Shown piece after piece: positions 10,926 through 21,817 of a stretch of 64,000 nt of DNA. How positions within the stretch are numbered: position 1 is the first letter of the stretch; each line of letters opens with the position of its first letter. This DNA comes from Protonemura montana (lineage: Eukaryota > Arthropoda > Insecta > Plecoptera > Nemouridae). The stretch is from positions 8,370,001 through 8,434,000 of the forward strand of contig OX387612.1 in NCBI GenBank assembly GCA_947568835.1, in the 5' to 3' direction. A program made the position numbers and the translations under genes. Below the pieces are notes generated by a model. The model searched no databases and was not told the origin of the DNA. It was given only the letters and a program-made list of their open reading frames with translations.

Positions 10926-11544
10926 TCGTGAATGCATAACCAAAACTGAACTAGCATTCTCAAAGATATTACTAATTTGAATTCAAATGGCAATAAGTAC
11001 AAAGAAAAAACCGTTGGCTTCTAGGATAATTATATTACTTTGATCCTTTATAGATTCACAGTTGCTAGTGCTAGTTTTTAATTCTATTCCAATTACTTAC
11101 TACCTTCTTTTACATATTGCAAAACACTGGCAAATAAGTAGAAACGAATTTGAGCAGAGCTTAGCTTGATGTTGGTGAATTCGAGCAAGAAGAATGTATG
11201 CTAATTTCTAAAAAGCTTAGATTTGAGCTATGTGATTACTGATTAGCTATGTAAGCGTTTAACTTCTTCATCCTAATCAGGATTCTTAAAAGAGAACATT
11301 GTGTGCTTTTCAATGACCAATCGTTCCAGAGATTCTTTAGAATATTTATTATCCTAGCACTATCACTTAAGCTGATAACACTTTTACAATTTAAATGTGG
11401 TACAGCCGTCAAAGTGGACGTACATTTAAGAGGTAATTAGCGTTGCTTATAATTAGATCTAACATGACTTAGATAAAAATACACATGTTTTACTCTGAAA
11501 ATATCAGGTATTGAGATGGAATTAAGGTTATATTTCGTATGAAT

Positions 11545-14067
11545 TCAGGATTTGAGATTATAATCGCAGGTGCTGTCTTGTCGCGTCTTGGACAGCAAGC
11601 CACGGTCAACGCCACTCTTTCGGAAGGCATTGTTGACGGACTTTGCTACCTCAACGCTCAGCACGTTTTCACGACTCAGGACCCAGGCGCTCTCTGTGGA
11701 AACAACCGGCACATGAGGATCGATGACATTTTAGTCATTTTCAACAGTAAAAATTACGTCAGCGTACTAAAAAAAAAAAAAACACATAAATGTCAAACTG
11801 TTTTAGTGAAAAATATAGCTAATCAGCTAATAAGCTGATTGATTATTGTGTTTAGCGACGCTCTGCTTTGACACTGGGTCCTGCAGGACTGGTCTAATCG
11901 GTGAATGAGTGGATGAGGATGAGAATGACGAGAAACATAGCCGAATCTAGAAGTAAAGAGGGGAAACCCGGTGCCGGCACGTAGTCTACTCTTGTCGATT
12001 AGAACCAATGGGACTACCGGCTTAACGTCCCTTCCAAAGGACGGTACAACGCGAACAACAGGATTCCTCCAAAAATCCATGCTGTCGAGAGGTTGATAAG
12101 CAAGGCGAGTGAAGTTGTTGAACTAACTTTCATCCCTCCAACCTCTCTCCCGAACAGAACTGGTCATGTATATGATGGTCATCCATCCAATACCTGACCC
12201 AGCGCAGTGTTGCTTTACTTCGGTGATCTCACGAGGACCGGTGTTTCCAACACGACAAACCCTTCGGTTTTTTAACATTAGCGCCGAGACTTGAAAGTCA
12301 GCCAATCTCTAAGCGGTGATATTATGCCGAGCACAGTTCCCTAGACTCACGGAAGATGCCGGTGACGCCAGGGAGCTCACGGCACGAGTACACGAGGGCG
12401 AAGTTGTCGTAGTCCGTGTCGAGCACCCAGTAGTCAGATTCGACGGCTGGAGGTGAAACAAAAGAAGACCCAGCTTCAGCCATTAGTGCTTCACATTTTC
12501 ATTCAAAATTAAACACATTTTCAGAAAAATCTCGTTGCTCTCCAATTCTGAGCTTCTACAACACATTTCGGTGACTTTTTAGCCGAAATCAACCAAATTG
12601 AAAATCAATGAAAACGACCAAACACCAAAGCCGAGAAAATTATTGTAAAAAATCGAATTCCACCCTGCTTACATTTACTAAAGCGGCGGCATTGGTCTCA
12701 TTGACTTTGCACATTCGGTGGCTCGCTGGCATATTTGACAGCAATATTTGACAGTTGAAATTTAATCTCTTATGGCTGTATTTACAGTTAGAAAAATTGT
12801 TTTCTGAACGGTTTTAAATAAATGACAACAGAAAAAATGCTTCGAATAAGTCGTTACTCACGTGTGACAGGGAATTTGACCTTGAGTTTGCCACTAGTTC
12901 CCGCGTCATCGGCGACTCGCACGCCGCCTACCAGTGAATCGTACAACTGCGTCCTGCAAGCAATGGGAAGGCAGCGTTGTCGAGAGGCTTTACTGTGATC
13001 CGGGACGTTGCCCTGACGTTTGATTGATTGATTTGTGTTGTTTAACGACGCATTGTTTAGACAACTGGCAATGTAGCACTGGTCTAATGGCGTCGGTCAA
13101 TGAGTGGATGATGATGAGAATGATGATGAACCTAACCTAGCTTAAAAAGAAAGAGGGAAAACCCGGTGCTGGAATGTAGCTTACTCCTGTCGAAGAGCAT
13201 CAAGGGGACCACCGGCTTAACGTTACTTCTGAAGGATGGTACAACAAGAACAACAGGATTTCTTCACAAATCCATGCTGTCGAGAGGTTGATAAGCAAGG
13301 CTAGTGAAGTTGCTGTACTAATTTTCATCCTTCCAACCTCTCTCCCGAACAGAACTGGCCATATGTATAATAATCCCAATAAAGCTGTATCCACAAATCA
13401 GAGTTTACGATTTTCAGTCAATCACTGTTGGCGTTTTTAGATTTTCAGGGGATGTTACAAAACCAAGGTGATAACAACTTTACCGCTTGTAAAGCTTCAA
13501 CTCTGCTTGGTGGATCCGGCTTCTTTGGCAAAAACAAGCTCTAGTTCTCTATACCAGCCTTGATTGTTTCAAAAGTTCCCAATCTAAGTTTCATCGACTT
13601 TGGGGACGGTTGACAGAACTGACATCTGACAGAACAGAAGAAAATTGCCCCAATGAACTAGTTCTTAAATGGCGAACAGTGCTTTTGTCAGGTCAGACAT
13701 TTCCACTTTATATTTCCTCTAACTTACGCATCGTTGCGTTGTCTGTTGAGGACTCCGACGGGGTAGGTCGTGTCGATCTGGGCGCTGTACAAGGCAGTCA
13801 CGCACGCACCGTTCGGCTGGAATACCTGGGGCACTCGCTCTATTTCATACCAAAGACCCAGGTACTGAAATAAATAACAGAACGTTTAAAATTTGCTCCG
13901 GCACTCTAACCAAATTGATAAACCCAAAGGTTTACCTTCACTACGTCAAAGTTATTGACGACATCGACGACCGGGCATCGAACTGGTATTGGTTTGGAAC
14001 AGGCAGAGGATACCGTGACGACGCCGACAGCGACGGCGACCAGAAGGCGTAGAACGACGAACGACAT
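11545..14067 (-). CDS. Apolipoprotein-D-like lipocalin, complete, five exons
   Basis: Exons 14067-13936, 13864-13728, 12953-12862, 12446-12351 and 11693-11545 join in phase to 201 residues. A signal peptide (MSFVVLRLLVAVAVGVVTVS) precedes CSKPIPVRCPVVDVVNNFDV. All three lipocalin conserved regions are present: NFDVVKYLGLWYEIERVP with G47-x-W49, VLDTDYDNFALVYSC (128-142), and AWVLSR (155-160). Five cysteines (23, 31, 65, 142, 195) match the usual ApoD disulfide plan. Lipocalins are secreted barrels that carry small hydrophobic ligands; the ligand is not readable here. I chose the ATG at 14067 over the in-frame ATG at 14088, because the latter lies 15 nt from the TATA box, upstream of any normal start site. 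SINEs occupy introns 2 and 4, and another dispersed repeat occupies intron 3. Confidence 0.93.
11838..12275 (-). mobile_element. 5S-derived SINE, copy 3, in lipocalin intron 4
   Basis: The minus-strand head (AACACCGGTCCTCGTGAGAT, CACCGAAGTAAAGCAACACT) lies at about 12200-12275. The tail with GTCGCTAAACACAATAATCA lies at about 11840-11865. The body is intact but diverged. Confidence 0.85.
12590..12745. repeat. Dispersed repeat shared with 57125-57245
   Basis: Both loci share AAACGACCAAACAC, GCCGAG then AAATTATTGTAAA, and the run TTGGTCTCATTGACTTTGCA followed by CGCTGGCATATTTG. This copy lies in lipocalin intron 3. No terminal repeats or coding capacity were recognised. Confidence 0.65.
13021..13372 (-). 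mobile_element. 5S-derived SINE, copy 4, lacking its 5S head, in lipocalin intron 2
   Basis: The tail end AATCAATCAATC (minus strand, 13021-13034) and GTCGTTAAACAACACAAATC are clear, as is the body with ACCTCTCGACAGCATGGATT. The copy stops near ATATGGCCAGTTCTG, before the 5S-like head, as expected of 5' truncation. Confidence 0.85.
13436..13520. repeat. Short dispersed repeat, copy 1 of 3
   Basis: Core GGTGATAACAACTTTAC then CTCTGCTT is shared with 24425-24550 and, inverted, with 39370-39450. The other two copies contain GTTGTTACCATGGTGATAAC, a near palindrome around CCATGG. Confidence 0.55.
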
Positions 14068-14102
14068 CGGGACGACTGAGCTTGTCATGGCGGGTGCCCG
14101 AA

Positions 14103-14108
14103 TATATA
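14103..14108 (-). promoter_or_regulatory. TATA box of the lipocalin gene
   Basis: CCTATATATT on the minus strand lies 36 nt upstream of the chosen ATG (14067). The 5' UTR would be very short. Confidence 0.55.
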
Positions 14109-14284
14109 GGCCAACAAACGCCCTTCCTTTGACGGTGTCTTATCTCTAGGCCCAGGCCGGTTGCTCTGAGCGGCTTATCGTAAGCGGCTATGAGGTAATC
14201 TACCCATGGAATCAGTCGGAGCTGATACTAAAGACCATTCTAGGCTAAAGTTGCTAAACAATAGCCGAAACAATTCACAGGCTA

Positions 14285-14560
14285 CATGGTGGTTACAGTA
14301 GGTGCCACCCGTTGGCGCTTGGTAATAGTATTTTGTTTACAAATCTCTACAGTTGAATTATTACGACGTGAAATATCGATACATGTTTATCAATCGCTCA
14401 GTTAAGCATTTATAACAATTAGCTTGGCGTAAGGCTGACTCAAATGCAGAGTAATCGGCGAGAAAATAACAAAATTAAATTTCTCAACACTCGAAACGAC
14501 AGGGCCGACCAAAATTGTTGACGGTTTAGCAATTATCGGTGGATACATTTCTTGTCTGCA
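14285..14560 (+). mobile_element. Dispersed element A, partial copy upstream of the lipocalin gene
   Basis: Motifs GTAGGTGCCACCCGTTGGCG, ATTATTACGACGTGAAATAT and AATTTCTCAACACTCGAAAC follow the same order as in the other copies. Confidence 0.72.
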
Positions 14561-14775
14561 AGCTGAAATAATTTGGACTTCTTCCGTTGGATGGCGTTAT
14601 TTGCACATGTTGTTTACAAAGATTCCAACATACGTGGGCGATAAAGGTAAACAAAATGACAAATAGCAAATAATAACGTGCAGTCTTGGTCAGTTTTTTT
14701 CTACTGACAAAGCTAGTTTCAAGATTGCTAACCAGGCAAATGCTGGGTCAGTTACGAAATTGCAAGCTAGTTCCT

Positions 14776-15664
14776 CCCCCCCCCCCCCCCCCCCACCCCT
14801 CGCTAATGCTACCACTCTCATTCGTACAAGTGATTCGAGTGATTCATTCGATTGACTGCGTTTTAAGAAGGAATACGATTTTTTTAGAAAGATATCTAAA
14901 TTATCTTGGGCTTCGCGTACGCAATTTGAGTTGCGTTGTGAGATGAGCGTAGCGATATTCAGGGATGACAAAATGTGAAACCGATCCATAGCATAGATCA
15001 AAACAAAACAGCCACAATTTACAAAATTAAATCGGAGAGTTGTGAATAAAAAGAGAAAGAAAAAACACACGGGCTCAAATACTTCACAACTGTTTCATTG
15101 TGATGATATAGAACATCTTTGCGATCAAATACCGAACACTTTTGACAGTTCAACTACAAAACGGTTTGAAAAAATCAAACAATTTCGTAAATTTTGAATA
15201 TATTCAAAACGATTTCGCCGATTTTGCTGAACAACGCAATGGGGTCCAAGTTGAGAACACAACATGTGCTTTGCGAGTTTTGTTCAAATCACTAAATTAG
15301 GCACATTAGAGATTTTTTTGTGGGGTAAGTGAAATGGAAAATTTCATTCCGCTCGCTTCGCCCATTACAAAAAATGGAGTTCGAAGGTTTAAACATTCCC
15401 GCGCCCAACGAAGATAAATCATCCAAGCTACCCATCCAAAAAGAAGCTATCTGAGCTAAAAAAGCATAGATAATCACTATTCATTTACACACGAATTTCA
15501 AAATAATATTCTCTATGTCTCTGTAAAAAGCTAAATGTGGAATGAAACGTTTGTAATTTTAATAAATCATGCCATCGTTAAGACAATCACTCTAGGCACA
15601 TAGTGGCTAACAACTAACGGGTTTTTTCCTACACAGTAATCGCTAAAATCAGTAACTGCGGGGA

Positions 15665-15690
<26 letters not shown>
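14776..15690. other. Non-coding stretch bounded by a C19 and a G-rich homopolymer tract
   Basis: A run of 19 C is at 14776-14794. A run of G with a single interruption is at 15661-15690. Between them the DNA is AT-rich without recognisable genes or family repeats. Confidence 0.6.
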
Positions 15691-15695
<5 letters not shown>

Positions 15696-16045
15696 AGGCC
15701 ACAACTTACTCATCACATAATATCGGTATGTATTTAGGGTAAGTGTTTTACTTCGAGATTTAACGTTAAACTAGTGACAATAGATTTGTACTCTAACTTT
15801 CTAGCTAAGACGATATTCCCTTATCACCTCCATGGCACCTTTCGAGTTTGCGTCGCTGCAAAAGGTGGTGTACACGCGTGCATTTTTGTCAGTTTAGAAT
15901 TGTCTACTTTCACTGCCTTGTTCACTGCTTTCCACTAACAAACAGTATAATTTCGCGAAACTGATTCAAAATTGAGCCCTGTGTGAGCGTCCCCTTTCGT
16001 TTCTTCTGCCAGACATGGAAATGAGCCAATATTGTAGGACACACC

Positions 16046-16322
16046 AGGAAACACCGGTTCTCGTGAGATCACATAAGTTAAGCAACACTGCGCTGAGTCA
16101 GGTATTGGATGGGTGACCACCGAACGGTTTGGCGTGTTGGTAACACCGGTTCTCGTGAGATCACATAAGTTAACCAACACTGCGCTGAGTCAGGTATTGG
16201 ATGGTTGATCACCGAACGGTTTGGCGTGTTGGAAACACCAGTTCTCGTGAGATCACATAAGTTAAGCAACACTGCGCTAGGTCAGGTATTGAATGGATGA
16301 CCACCGAACGGCTTGGTATGTT
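16046..16322 (+). repeat. Three tandem 92-bp 5S-derived SINE heads
   Basis: The unit CACCGGTTCTCGTGAGATCA to GGTTTGGCGTGTTGG repeats with period 92. Each unit contains the 5S-like block AAGTTAAGCAACACTGCGCT and GGTATTGGATGGGTGACCAC. No SINE body follows, so these are head-only tandem copies. Confidence 0.85.
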
Positions 16323-16329
16323 TTTGAGT

Positions 16330-17390
16330 TGTATTTTTCCAAACATCACTACTGCGACGTCTAAGAATACGTACAAGTGTCGTTTTTACGAGCTATTTAA
16401 ACGGCGTAGCTAAATTAACCTGTTGCGTATAAAACATTGCCTAGATTACTAAACGTTGGACGGTTCTCAACAATCATTATTACTTATTTATCGCCCGTGA
16501 AACATTTCCCGTGAGTCAGTTGGGTGACTCAAGACTTTATGGCTCGTTGTATTGTTAAAGGTGTCAGACGCATACGGAAGAGATAACAAGTGTTATCTTA
16601 GACTGGCAATGAAATAAATAATAATTGTTGGCGATGTTGTAGGTTTTCTTTTAGGTTAGCTTTCAGGTTAGTGTTGCAAGACGCAACCTGTTGGGCAACC
16701 TTTACTGGCCGAATTCTTATCCTGAACAAAGCTCTAGTTTTAGAATAAACGGTGTCAGCCGCACACGGAAGAAGTCGATAACACCTCTTGTTATCTGCGT
16801 CTGGCATTGAATTGATTCAACGTCCTAAAATATCAGACACTTATCTCATCTAAAATGTAGCACAATTATTTACTTATCAGACCTGGCCAATTAAAGAACA
16901 ATGCAACAAAAGTATGAGCTCCAAATAAACCATAGCTTTGTCAATTGGTTTCGGATATTGAAGCGAGTAAGGATGCAATTGCACCAAAGATAAGATTAGT
17001 ACTTTTTTTTCAGCACATTAGCCCAACTTCTCTGTGAGATTGGTTTCAGTTTTGTTTGTGAAGTGATCGTGGTAGTAAGGTGACAGCAAGATTTAGATTC
17101 TCTTCGTTGTCGTTCAGAGCTTTCTGGCTGAAGAAAAGCAACAGGTAAACTAGAAATTTGCTACTGAACCGTTTCAGAGAACGGAACAGCAAAACATTTT
17201 CACTTATTTTAAGCATCATGCACAATTTTTTTTTTTTTCTCAGTCTTAAAGAAAAGGTCAATTATAATAATTTGACCTGCAAAATAGCTCCAAAAATCAA
17301 AACTACTCGTGGTGTTTTCGACTACCCTGCACTAGGGTTGGTTTGAAGCATGTTCGATCACGTCATAGGATCTTCATCTTCATATATGAA
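16330..17390. other. Intergenic stretch without recognised features
   Basis: AT-rich sequence. I see no exon with coding character and no member of the repeat families described elsewhere. A short duplication, GTGTCAG(AC/CC)GCA(T/C)ACGGAAGA, occurs near 16561 and 16751. Confidence 0.5.
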
Positions 17391-17398
17391 CACTGAAA

Positions 17399-17547
17399 CC
17401 CTCTCAAATGACTTTACCTAATCGGGGAATGGAATCCTTGACTCCACCTTACACGAATTCTTCTGTGCTAATTTGAAATTACTTTTAGTAGGGATTTTGC
17501 TGTATTTGACCAGTCTAGCAGGTCTCCTAAGATAATTTTTGAGAGGG
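17399..17547. mobile_element. Short TIR element (CCCTCTCAAA ends) upstream of the SIAH-like gene
   Basis: CCCTCTCAAA (17399-17408) and TTTTTGAGAGGG (17536-17547) are inverted. A 49-bp relative is at 40931-40979. No coding capacity is present. Confidence 0.5.
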
Positions 17548-17646
17548 TAGTTCTGCAAATTTTGAGCATTTACATTTTAAATAAAAATCAACAGTTCTCC
17601 TTCTCTTTGAATCCTAGTCCGTTGATCAGCAAAAAATTCACACAAA

Positions 17647-18414
17647 ATGCCAAAAATTTGCAGCCCCGAAATGGGCGAGCTGGGTTCTCAAACAAGCTTG
17701 AATACTGCCCTGTCGAACCACCTCGAGTGCCCGGTCTGCTTCGAACCATGTCGGCCGCCGATCTTCATCTGCTTAAACGGCCACAACGTCTGCAGCGACT
17801 GCCAACGCAGACTAACAGAGTGCGCCGTCTGTCGAGGTCCAAAACCTACCGGACGCAACCTCTTCGCCGAAGCGCTGAGTTCGAAGGTCACACACCCACC
17901 ACGAACCAGCTGTTGGGCACGCATTCAAGATGGCGTCGAATGCTCATGGCGCGGAGCTGTCACTGATCTGGTGGACCACGTCGCTTCCCGTCACCCGAGA
18001 CGATTTTCCACGGGAGACGTCGTGCAAATCGCCTGGAAATACAACGTCCAAGCTCTGACGCACCGTATCAGCCTGCTACAGACTGAAGACGCGCTGTTCT
18101 GGGTCGTGTTTTGTCTCTGGCCGACCAACAACATCGTCTACGCGACGGTTCGTAGAGTGGCAAGTGCAGGAGACGCCGAGTTTAAGTTTGGTCTCAAGTT
18201 TGTTTCGCCTGACGGCGACCAGGAGCTGACTTTTTCGAGCCTCGTCGCTGAATTGTGGGAGAGGGGAGATTTGACACGACGAGCGCTCAGGGTGCATGCT
18301 GAAGCTTTGAAGACGTTTGCTGTGGGAGGCTTGCTGCGTTGCGAGGTGCAAGTCGAGAGGGTGGCAGTTGAGAGAGCGCAGAGACGAGAGTCTTTAAGAA
18401 AGGGTGTCAGCTGA
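17647..18414 (+). CDS. SIAH/SINA-like RING E3 ubiquitin ligase, intronless, lacking the first SIAH zinc finger
   Basis: A single uninterrupted frame encodes 255 residues. A C3HC4 RING with SIAH-type wording lies at 28-62: ECPVCFEPCRPPIFICLNGH then CSDC and CAVC, with C28, C31, C42, H46, C49, C52, C59 and C62. One SIAH-type zinc finger follows (C89, C99, H111, H116, in ECSWRGAVTDLVDHVASRH). In canonical SIAH proteins two such fingers precede the substrate-binding domain; only the second is recognisable here. Residues 145-250 could be a diverged substrate-binding domain (LFWVVFCLWPTNNIVYATVR). The family ubiquitinates target proteins for degradation. The protein is shorter than the usual 280 or so residues. 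Absence of introns, unlike neighbouring genes, suggests an old retrocopy or an expanded single-exon family. All RING ligands are intact, so it is probably functional. Confidence 0.85.
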   Translation: MPKICSPEMGELGSQTSLNTALSNHLECPVCFEPCRPPIFICLNGHNVCSDCQRRLTECAVCRGPKPTGRNLFAEALSSKVTHPPRTSCWARIQDGVECSWRGAVTDLVDHVASRHPRRFSTGDVVQIAWKYNVQALTHRISLLQTEDALFWVVFCLWPTNNIVYATVRRVASAGDAEFKFGLKFVSPDGDQELTFSSLVAELWERGDLTRRALRVHAEALKTFAVGGLLRCEVQVERVAVERAQRRESLRKGVS

Positions 18415-18786
18415 AGTGATTTGTTTCGGCTTTTGTTATGTTTGTTGATAAGCGTAGTGACATATTTCATTTTACAAGTTACTTTTGTGTCTGTGTTAAA
18501 ATTCCTTATAGAAATTCCAAAAAAAATTTCAAGCTGTAACATGAAATGTGCCATAAGTTAAACAATTTTCAGTTTTACGAGAACACTAACATAGAGCATC
18601 TCTGAAGTTTTCTGCTGTGACTTTCCGTCCTCTCATAATTCATATATTCGAAACAATTTTTAGAGGAATTGAACTTCTAGTCTTTTTCCTCATTAACTCA
18701 TTGCTTGTGTCAACGTCGCCATGACCAACGTTCGTTTTAAGCAACACTCATACTCACCAACTCATTTTGAGACTGTCAAGCCCTGG

Positions 18787-19783
18787 GCCCGGATTCACAA
18801 AGGGTCATAACTCTTAATATCGTATTAACTTAATTACGAATATCAAGGTAATGAAAGAATGGCCACTAGTCCCAATTCACAAAGAATATTAGAGTCGCTA
18901 TTCGATCTTAAGTCTACTACCAGTCCTGACTGGTATTAGGGAAGTTAAGACTATCCCATTTAAATTTTAATGTCTTATTTTCTGCGAGATTTTTGTTAGT
19001 TCACTAATAACATTTGAAATAATGTATATTTCGGTGGAGCACAACGATCATTTCATTATATTCCCGCGAATTACGAAGAAATGTCAGACTTAACCTCTTT
19101 GAGACTTCGCTTTGACGTCTCCTAAGGTGGGCGTGTTCGATTGCTTGTTCGCCGTAATTGTCAGTGTCATTCATTGAATTCAAGTGTAAGTTTAATGAAA
19201 TGTTACCTGCCGCTGTTCAGTTTATTTTAAATGAAGAATAGATCCTTTAAATATGCCCGACAACTTTTTGCTACGATGGTATCGCCTTCCCAGGAATGCC
19301 ATAGTAGAGCTCTGTCAAGAAATCGGTGACACTCTACAGAGAGATTCGTTCAGATCAAGGGGAATCCCTGTTCCTACCCAAGTACTCGCAGCATTGCGGT
19401 TTTATTGCGGTTTTATTGAGTTATGATTTATATGATTTATGAGTTTTATTTATATGAGTTATTTTATTGAGTTAGTTAGTTATGGTTTAATTGCCCAGGG
19501 TTATTTGAGATCAGTGGTTCATGTTCGCTTGAATATAACAACAGACGAACGTTATTTGAATAAATGCGCACCCTGCACTGATTGGTCGAAATTTCCCGTG
19601 TCATGACGTCACGTCTGAATTAGTGACGAAACCTAAAACTGCTCAGACCGCGCTAATATTTTGTTTGTGAATGCGGAATAGCACTAATATGGTAATACGT
19701 TAATACGATATTAGCACAGTAATAGTACTACAGTATTAGCTCTAATATGTTAATAAAGTTAGGACTCTTTGTGAATCCGGCAA
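18787..19783 (+). mobile_element. PIF/Harbinger-type element with TIRs, internally deleted
   Basis: The left end CCGGATTCACAAAGGGTCAT (near 18789) and the right end, read inverted, CCGGATTCACAAAGAGTCCT (near 19782) are terminal inverted repeats. TAATAC(G)-rich stretches just inside are also inverted. The interior holds a HARBI1-like fragment at 19253-19426. The exact ends and target duplication are not certain. Confidence 0.75.
19253..19426 (+). pseudogene. HARBI1-like transposase N-terminal fragment
   Basis: A 57-residue frame includes FLLRWYRLPRNAIVELCQEI and IPVPTQVLAALRFY. This is the usual N-terminal pattern of Harbinger nucleases (RYRL, then an L-C motif, then VLxALRF). The frame then runs into repetitive TTATTGAGTTA sequence and stops. 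The catalytic DDE region is absent, so the element cannot move itself. Confidence 0.7.
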
Positions 19784-19904
19784 TGAGATTTAGTAAGATA
19801 AGATCATGAGTTATCTGTCATTTGTTCTATTGTTATCATTTGAAAAATTGCTTATCTGTTCTCATTTTGATGAAAAAAAATTACAGAATCGCATCCCTGA
19901 GGAA

Positions 19905-20275
19905 TCACCTAGAGCAGTCATTTGGCGGTTCTGCCATGGTGCTAAATAATACGACCGGTAGTATTATATAACCCCGACCTAGAGCGGGCATTTTGCGGTG
20001 CTACATAATACGACCGGTAGTATTATATAACCCCGACCTAGAGCGGTCATTTGGCGGTGTTGCCATGGTGCTACGTAATGCGACCGGTAGTATTATATAA
20101 CCCTGACCTAGAGCAGTAATTTGGCGGTGCTACCATGGTGCTACATAATACAGCCGGTATCCAGACCCAGAGCCACCCACTGGACCTAGAGAAGGACTTT
20201 TCAGCAATGTTCAAGTTTGTTGATTTCAGCACCACTAGCAACCGACTTTACGGTGTTAAGTTTTAGGTAAACCTA
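19905..20275 (+). repeat. 70-bp minisatellite, about 4 copies, with unique flank
   Basis: Units CGACCTAGAGCGGTCATTTG, GCGGTGCTACCATGGTGCTA, CATAATACGACCGGTAGTAT, TATATAACCC recur; one unit lacks the CCATGGTGCTA segment. The block ends in GTTTGTTGATTTCAGCACCA CTAGCAACCG, shared with the inverted remnant at 2240-2425. Related arrays are in the composite at 43726-44770. Confidence 0.9.
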
Positions 20276-20465
20276 AAAAAAAAATTATTGTATCTCAGCT
20301 CACCTCTTTGAGGCAATAAATACCTATGAAATGCTCAAATCTATTACCTATAAATGTTTAGAAATTGCAAGAACTTTCCAGTTTTCCATAAATCCTAATA
20401 AAAAAATCCAACCAGTAGGGTGAGGATGACCTCACCACCTCACCTCACCTTACTGCCCGTGTCAT

Positions 20466-21332
20466 GGATATGTAAGCTTGATCACCGAAGTTAAGCAACA
20501 CTGCGCTGGGTCAGGTATTGAGGAGAGAGGCTAGAAGAATTAAAAATTGACATAGCCTAAATTCACTCACCTTGCTTATCAACCTATTGATAGCATGTAT
20601 TTGTGGAGGAATCCTGGTGTTCCAAGTTTTATCATCCTTTGGAAGTGGCACTAAGCCGGTGGTCTCGCTTCGCTTCAGGCGTAGGCAACGTCATGGCACT
20701 GGGTTTCTCCTCTCTTCTAGCATTGAGTGTGCAGGTTCGAGGTAGAGGTAGAACGTTAATGTTAAACTTTCTGCGTGAAATATAGCCGACAAATGACTAC
20801 TCTACCAACAAAAATGCAGAGTACCGGAACCCCACGGTGGAGCCACTGTCGTATGAAATTTAATTTCGATTTTCTTGTAGGTTACTCGCTTTTGAGACTT
20901 TTCATGCTCTAAAGATCTCCATCAATGTTTATCTCAACGATTGATACATCATTTATCCTTCACCACTCATCTACATGTATCATAATATGATCATATAAAA
21001 TTATTCTATTCTAACCATACGCATAATCATAATCATAATCATTGACGATACCCATACTATGTACAATGTACCAGTCAACGGGACAATAATAATAAATACA
21101 AATACAAACGTAACTATATTCAAAAGCAAGTAACCTACGAGAAATATCGAAATTAAATTTCATACGACAGTGGCTCCACTGAACGGGTTGTTCTGGTACT
21201 ATGCATTTTTGTCATTAATGTAGTCATTTGGCAGCCATCTTTCAAGCATAAACTGTAAATCATTCTGCCTCTTCCAATAACCTGCACACTCGACGCTTCT
21301 AGTCTAGGTTAGGTTCATCATCATAAAATCAT
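20466..21332 (+). mobile_element. 5S-derived SINE, copy 5, split by a MITE
   Basis: The head TGATCACCGAAGTTAAGCAA is at 20480 and the body runs to CTCTTCTAG at 20720. The SINE resumes at 21296 with CTTCTAGTCTAGGTTAGGTT and CATCATCAT. Uninterrupted copies read CTTCTAGGCTAGGTTAGG here, so the 575-bp insert is a later event. Confidence 0.85.
20721..21295. mobile_element. MITE with long inverted arms and a 7-bp target duplication, inside a SINE
   Basis: The ends CATTGAGTGTGCAGGTT and (inverted) CGTCGAGTGTGCAGGTT pair. Inner arms with AGTGGAGCCACTGTCGTATG are also inverted (near 20835-20895 and 21130-21180). CTTCTAG is duplicated at 20714-20720 and 21296-21302. A relative is at 41042-41453. Confidence 0.85.
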
Positions 21333-21817
21333 TCTTGAAGACTGATTTTGTTGGGAACTATGGATTTCCATGCAAGACTTTTAAGGGAATGTCAAGGAAT
21401 CGAAAGAATAAACCAGATTTCATACGGAGATGCCCGTTTAATTCCGACAGCTTTGAAAAGACATCACAATGTCGCCAATATGGGCCAGATGGCGCTAGGA
21501 ACGTTAACGTCAGTCCAGGAGTACCAACCGACTGGAGAAAATAAGCGCGCCGCCCGATCAAACAGTATAATCATCAGGCAGGGGCTCACTTTTTTTATTG
21601 ATTGTTGTATATATTTATGTAATATATAATTTTTTAGCGAAAAAAAAATACTAAGAACGAATAAAAATAATAGTAAGTAATCGGTTAAATAAATTAGGAA
21701 CGCAACAGCTTAGATGAGTTATCTACAACGTATTTACAAAACGGCGCGGGCCTTTCCGGAGTAAAAAGCCACCGATAAAAGAATTTGGGATAACGGAAAC
21801 GCGGCTGCCGCCGACTG

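Noticed and set aside
16046-16322. Genuine 5S rRNA genes
   Set aside because: Units are 92 bp, lack the first and last parts of 5S rRNA, and match the SINE head better than a complete 120-nt 5S gene.
21335-21629. Overlapping plus-strand frames beginning MKTDFVGNYGF and MLGTMDFHARL
   Set aside because: Two frames overlap over the same bases without homology, next to a SINE tail; they may be chance.
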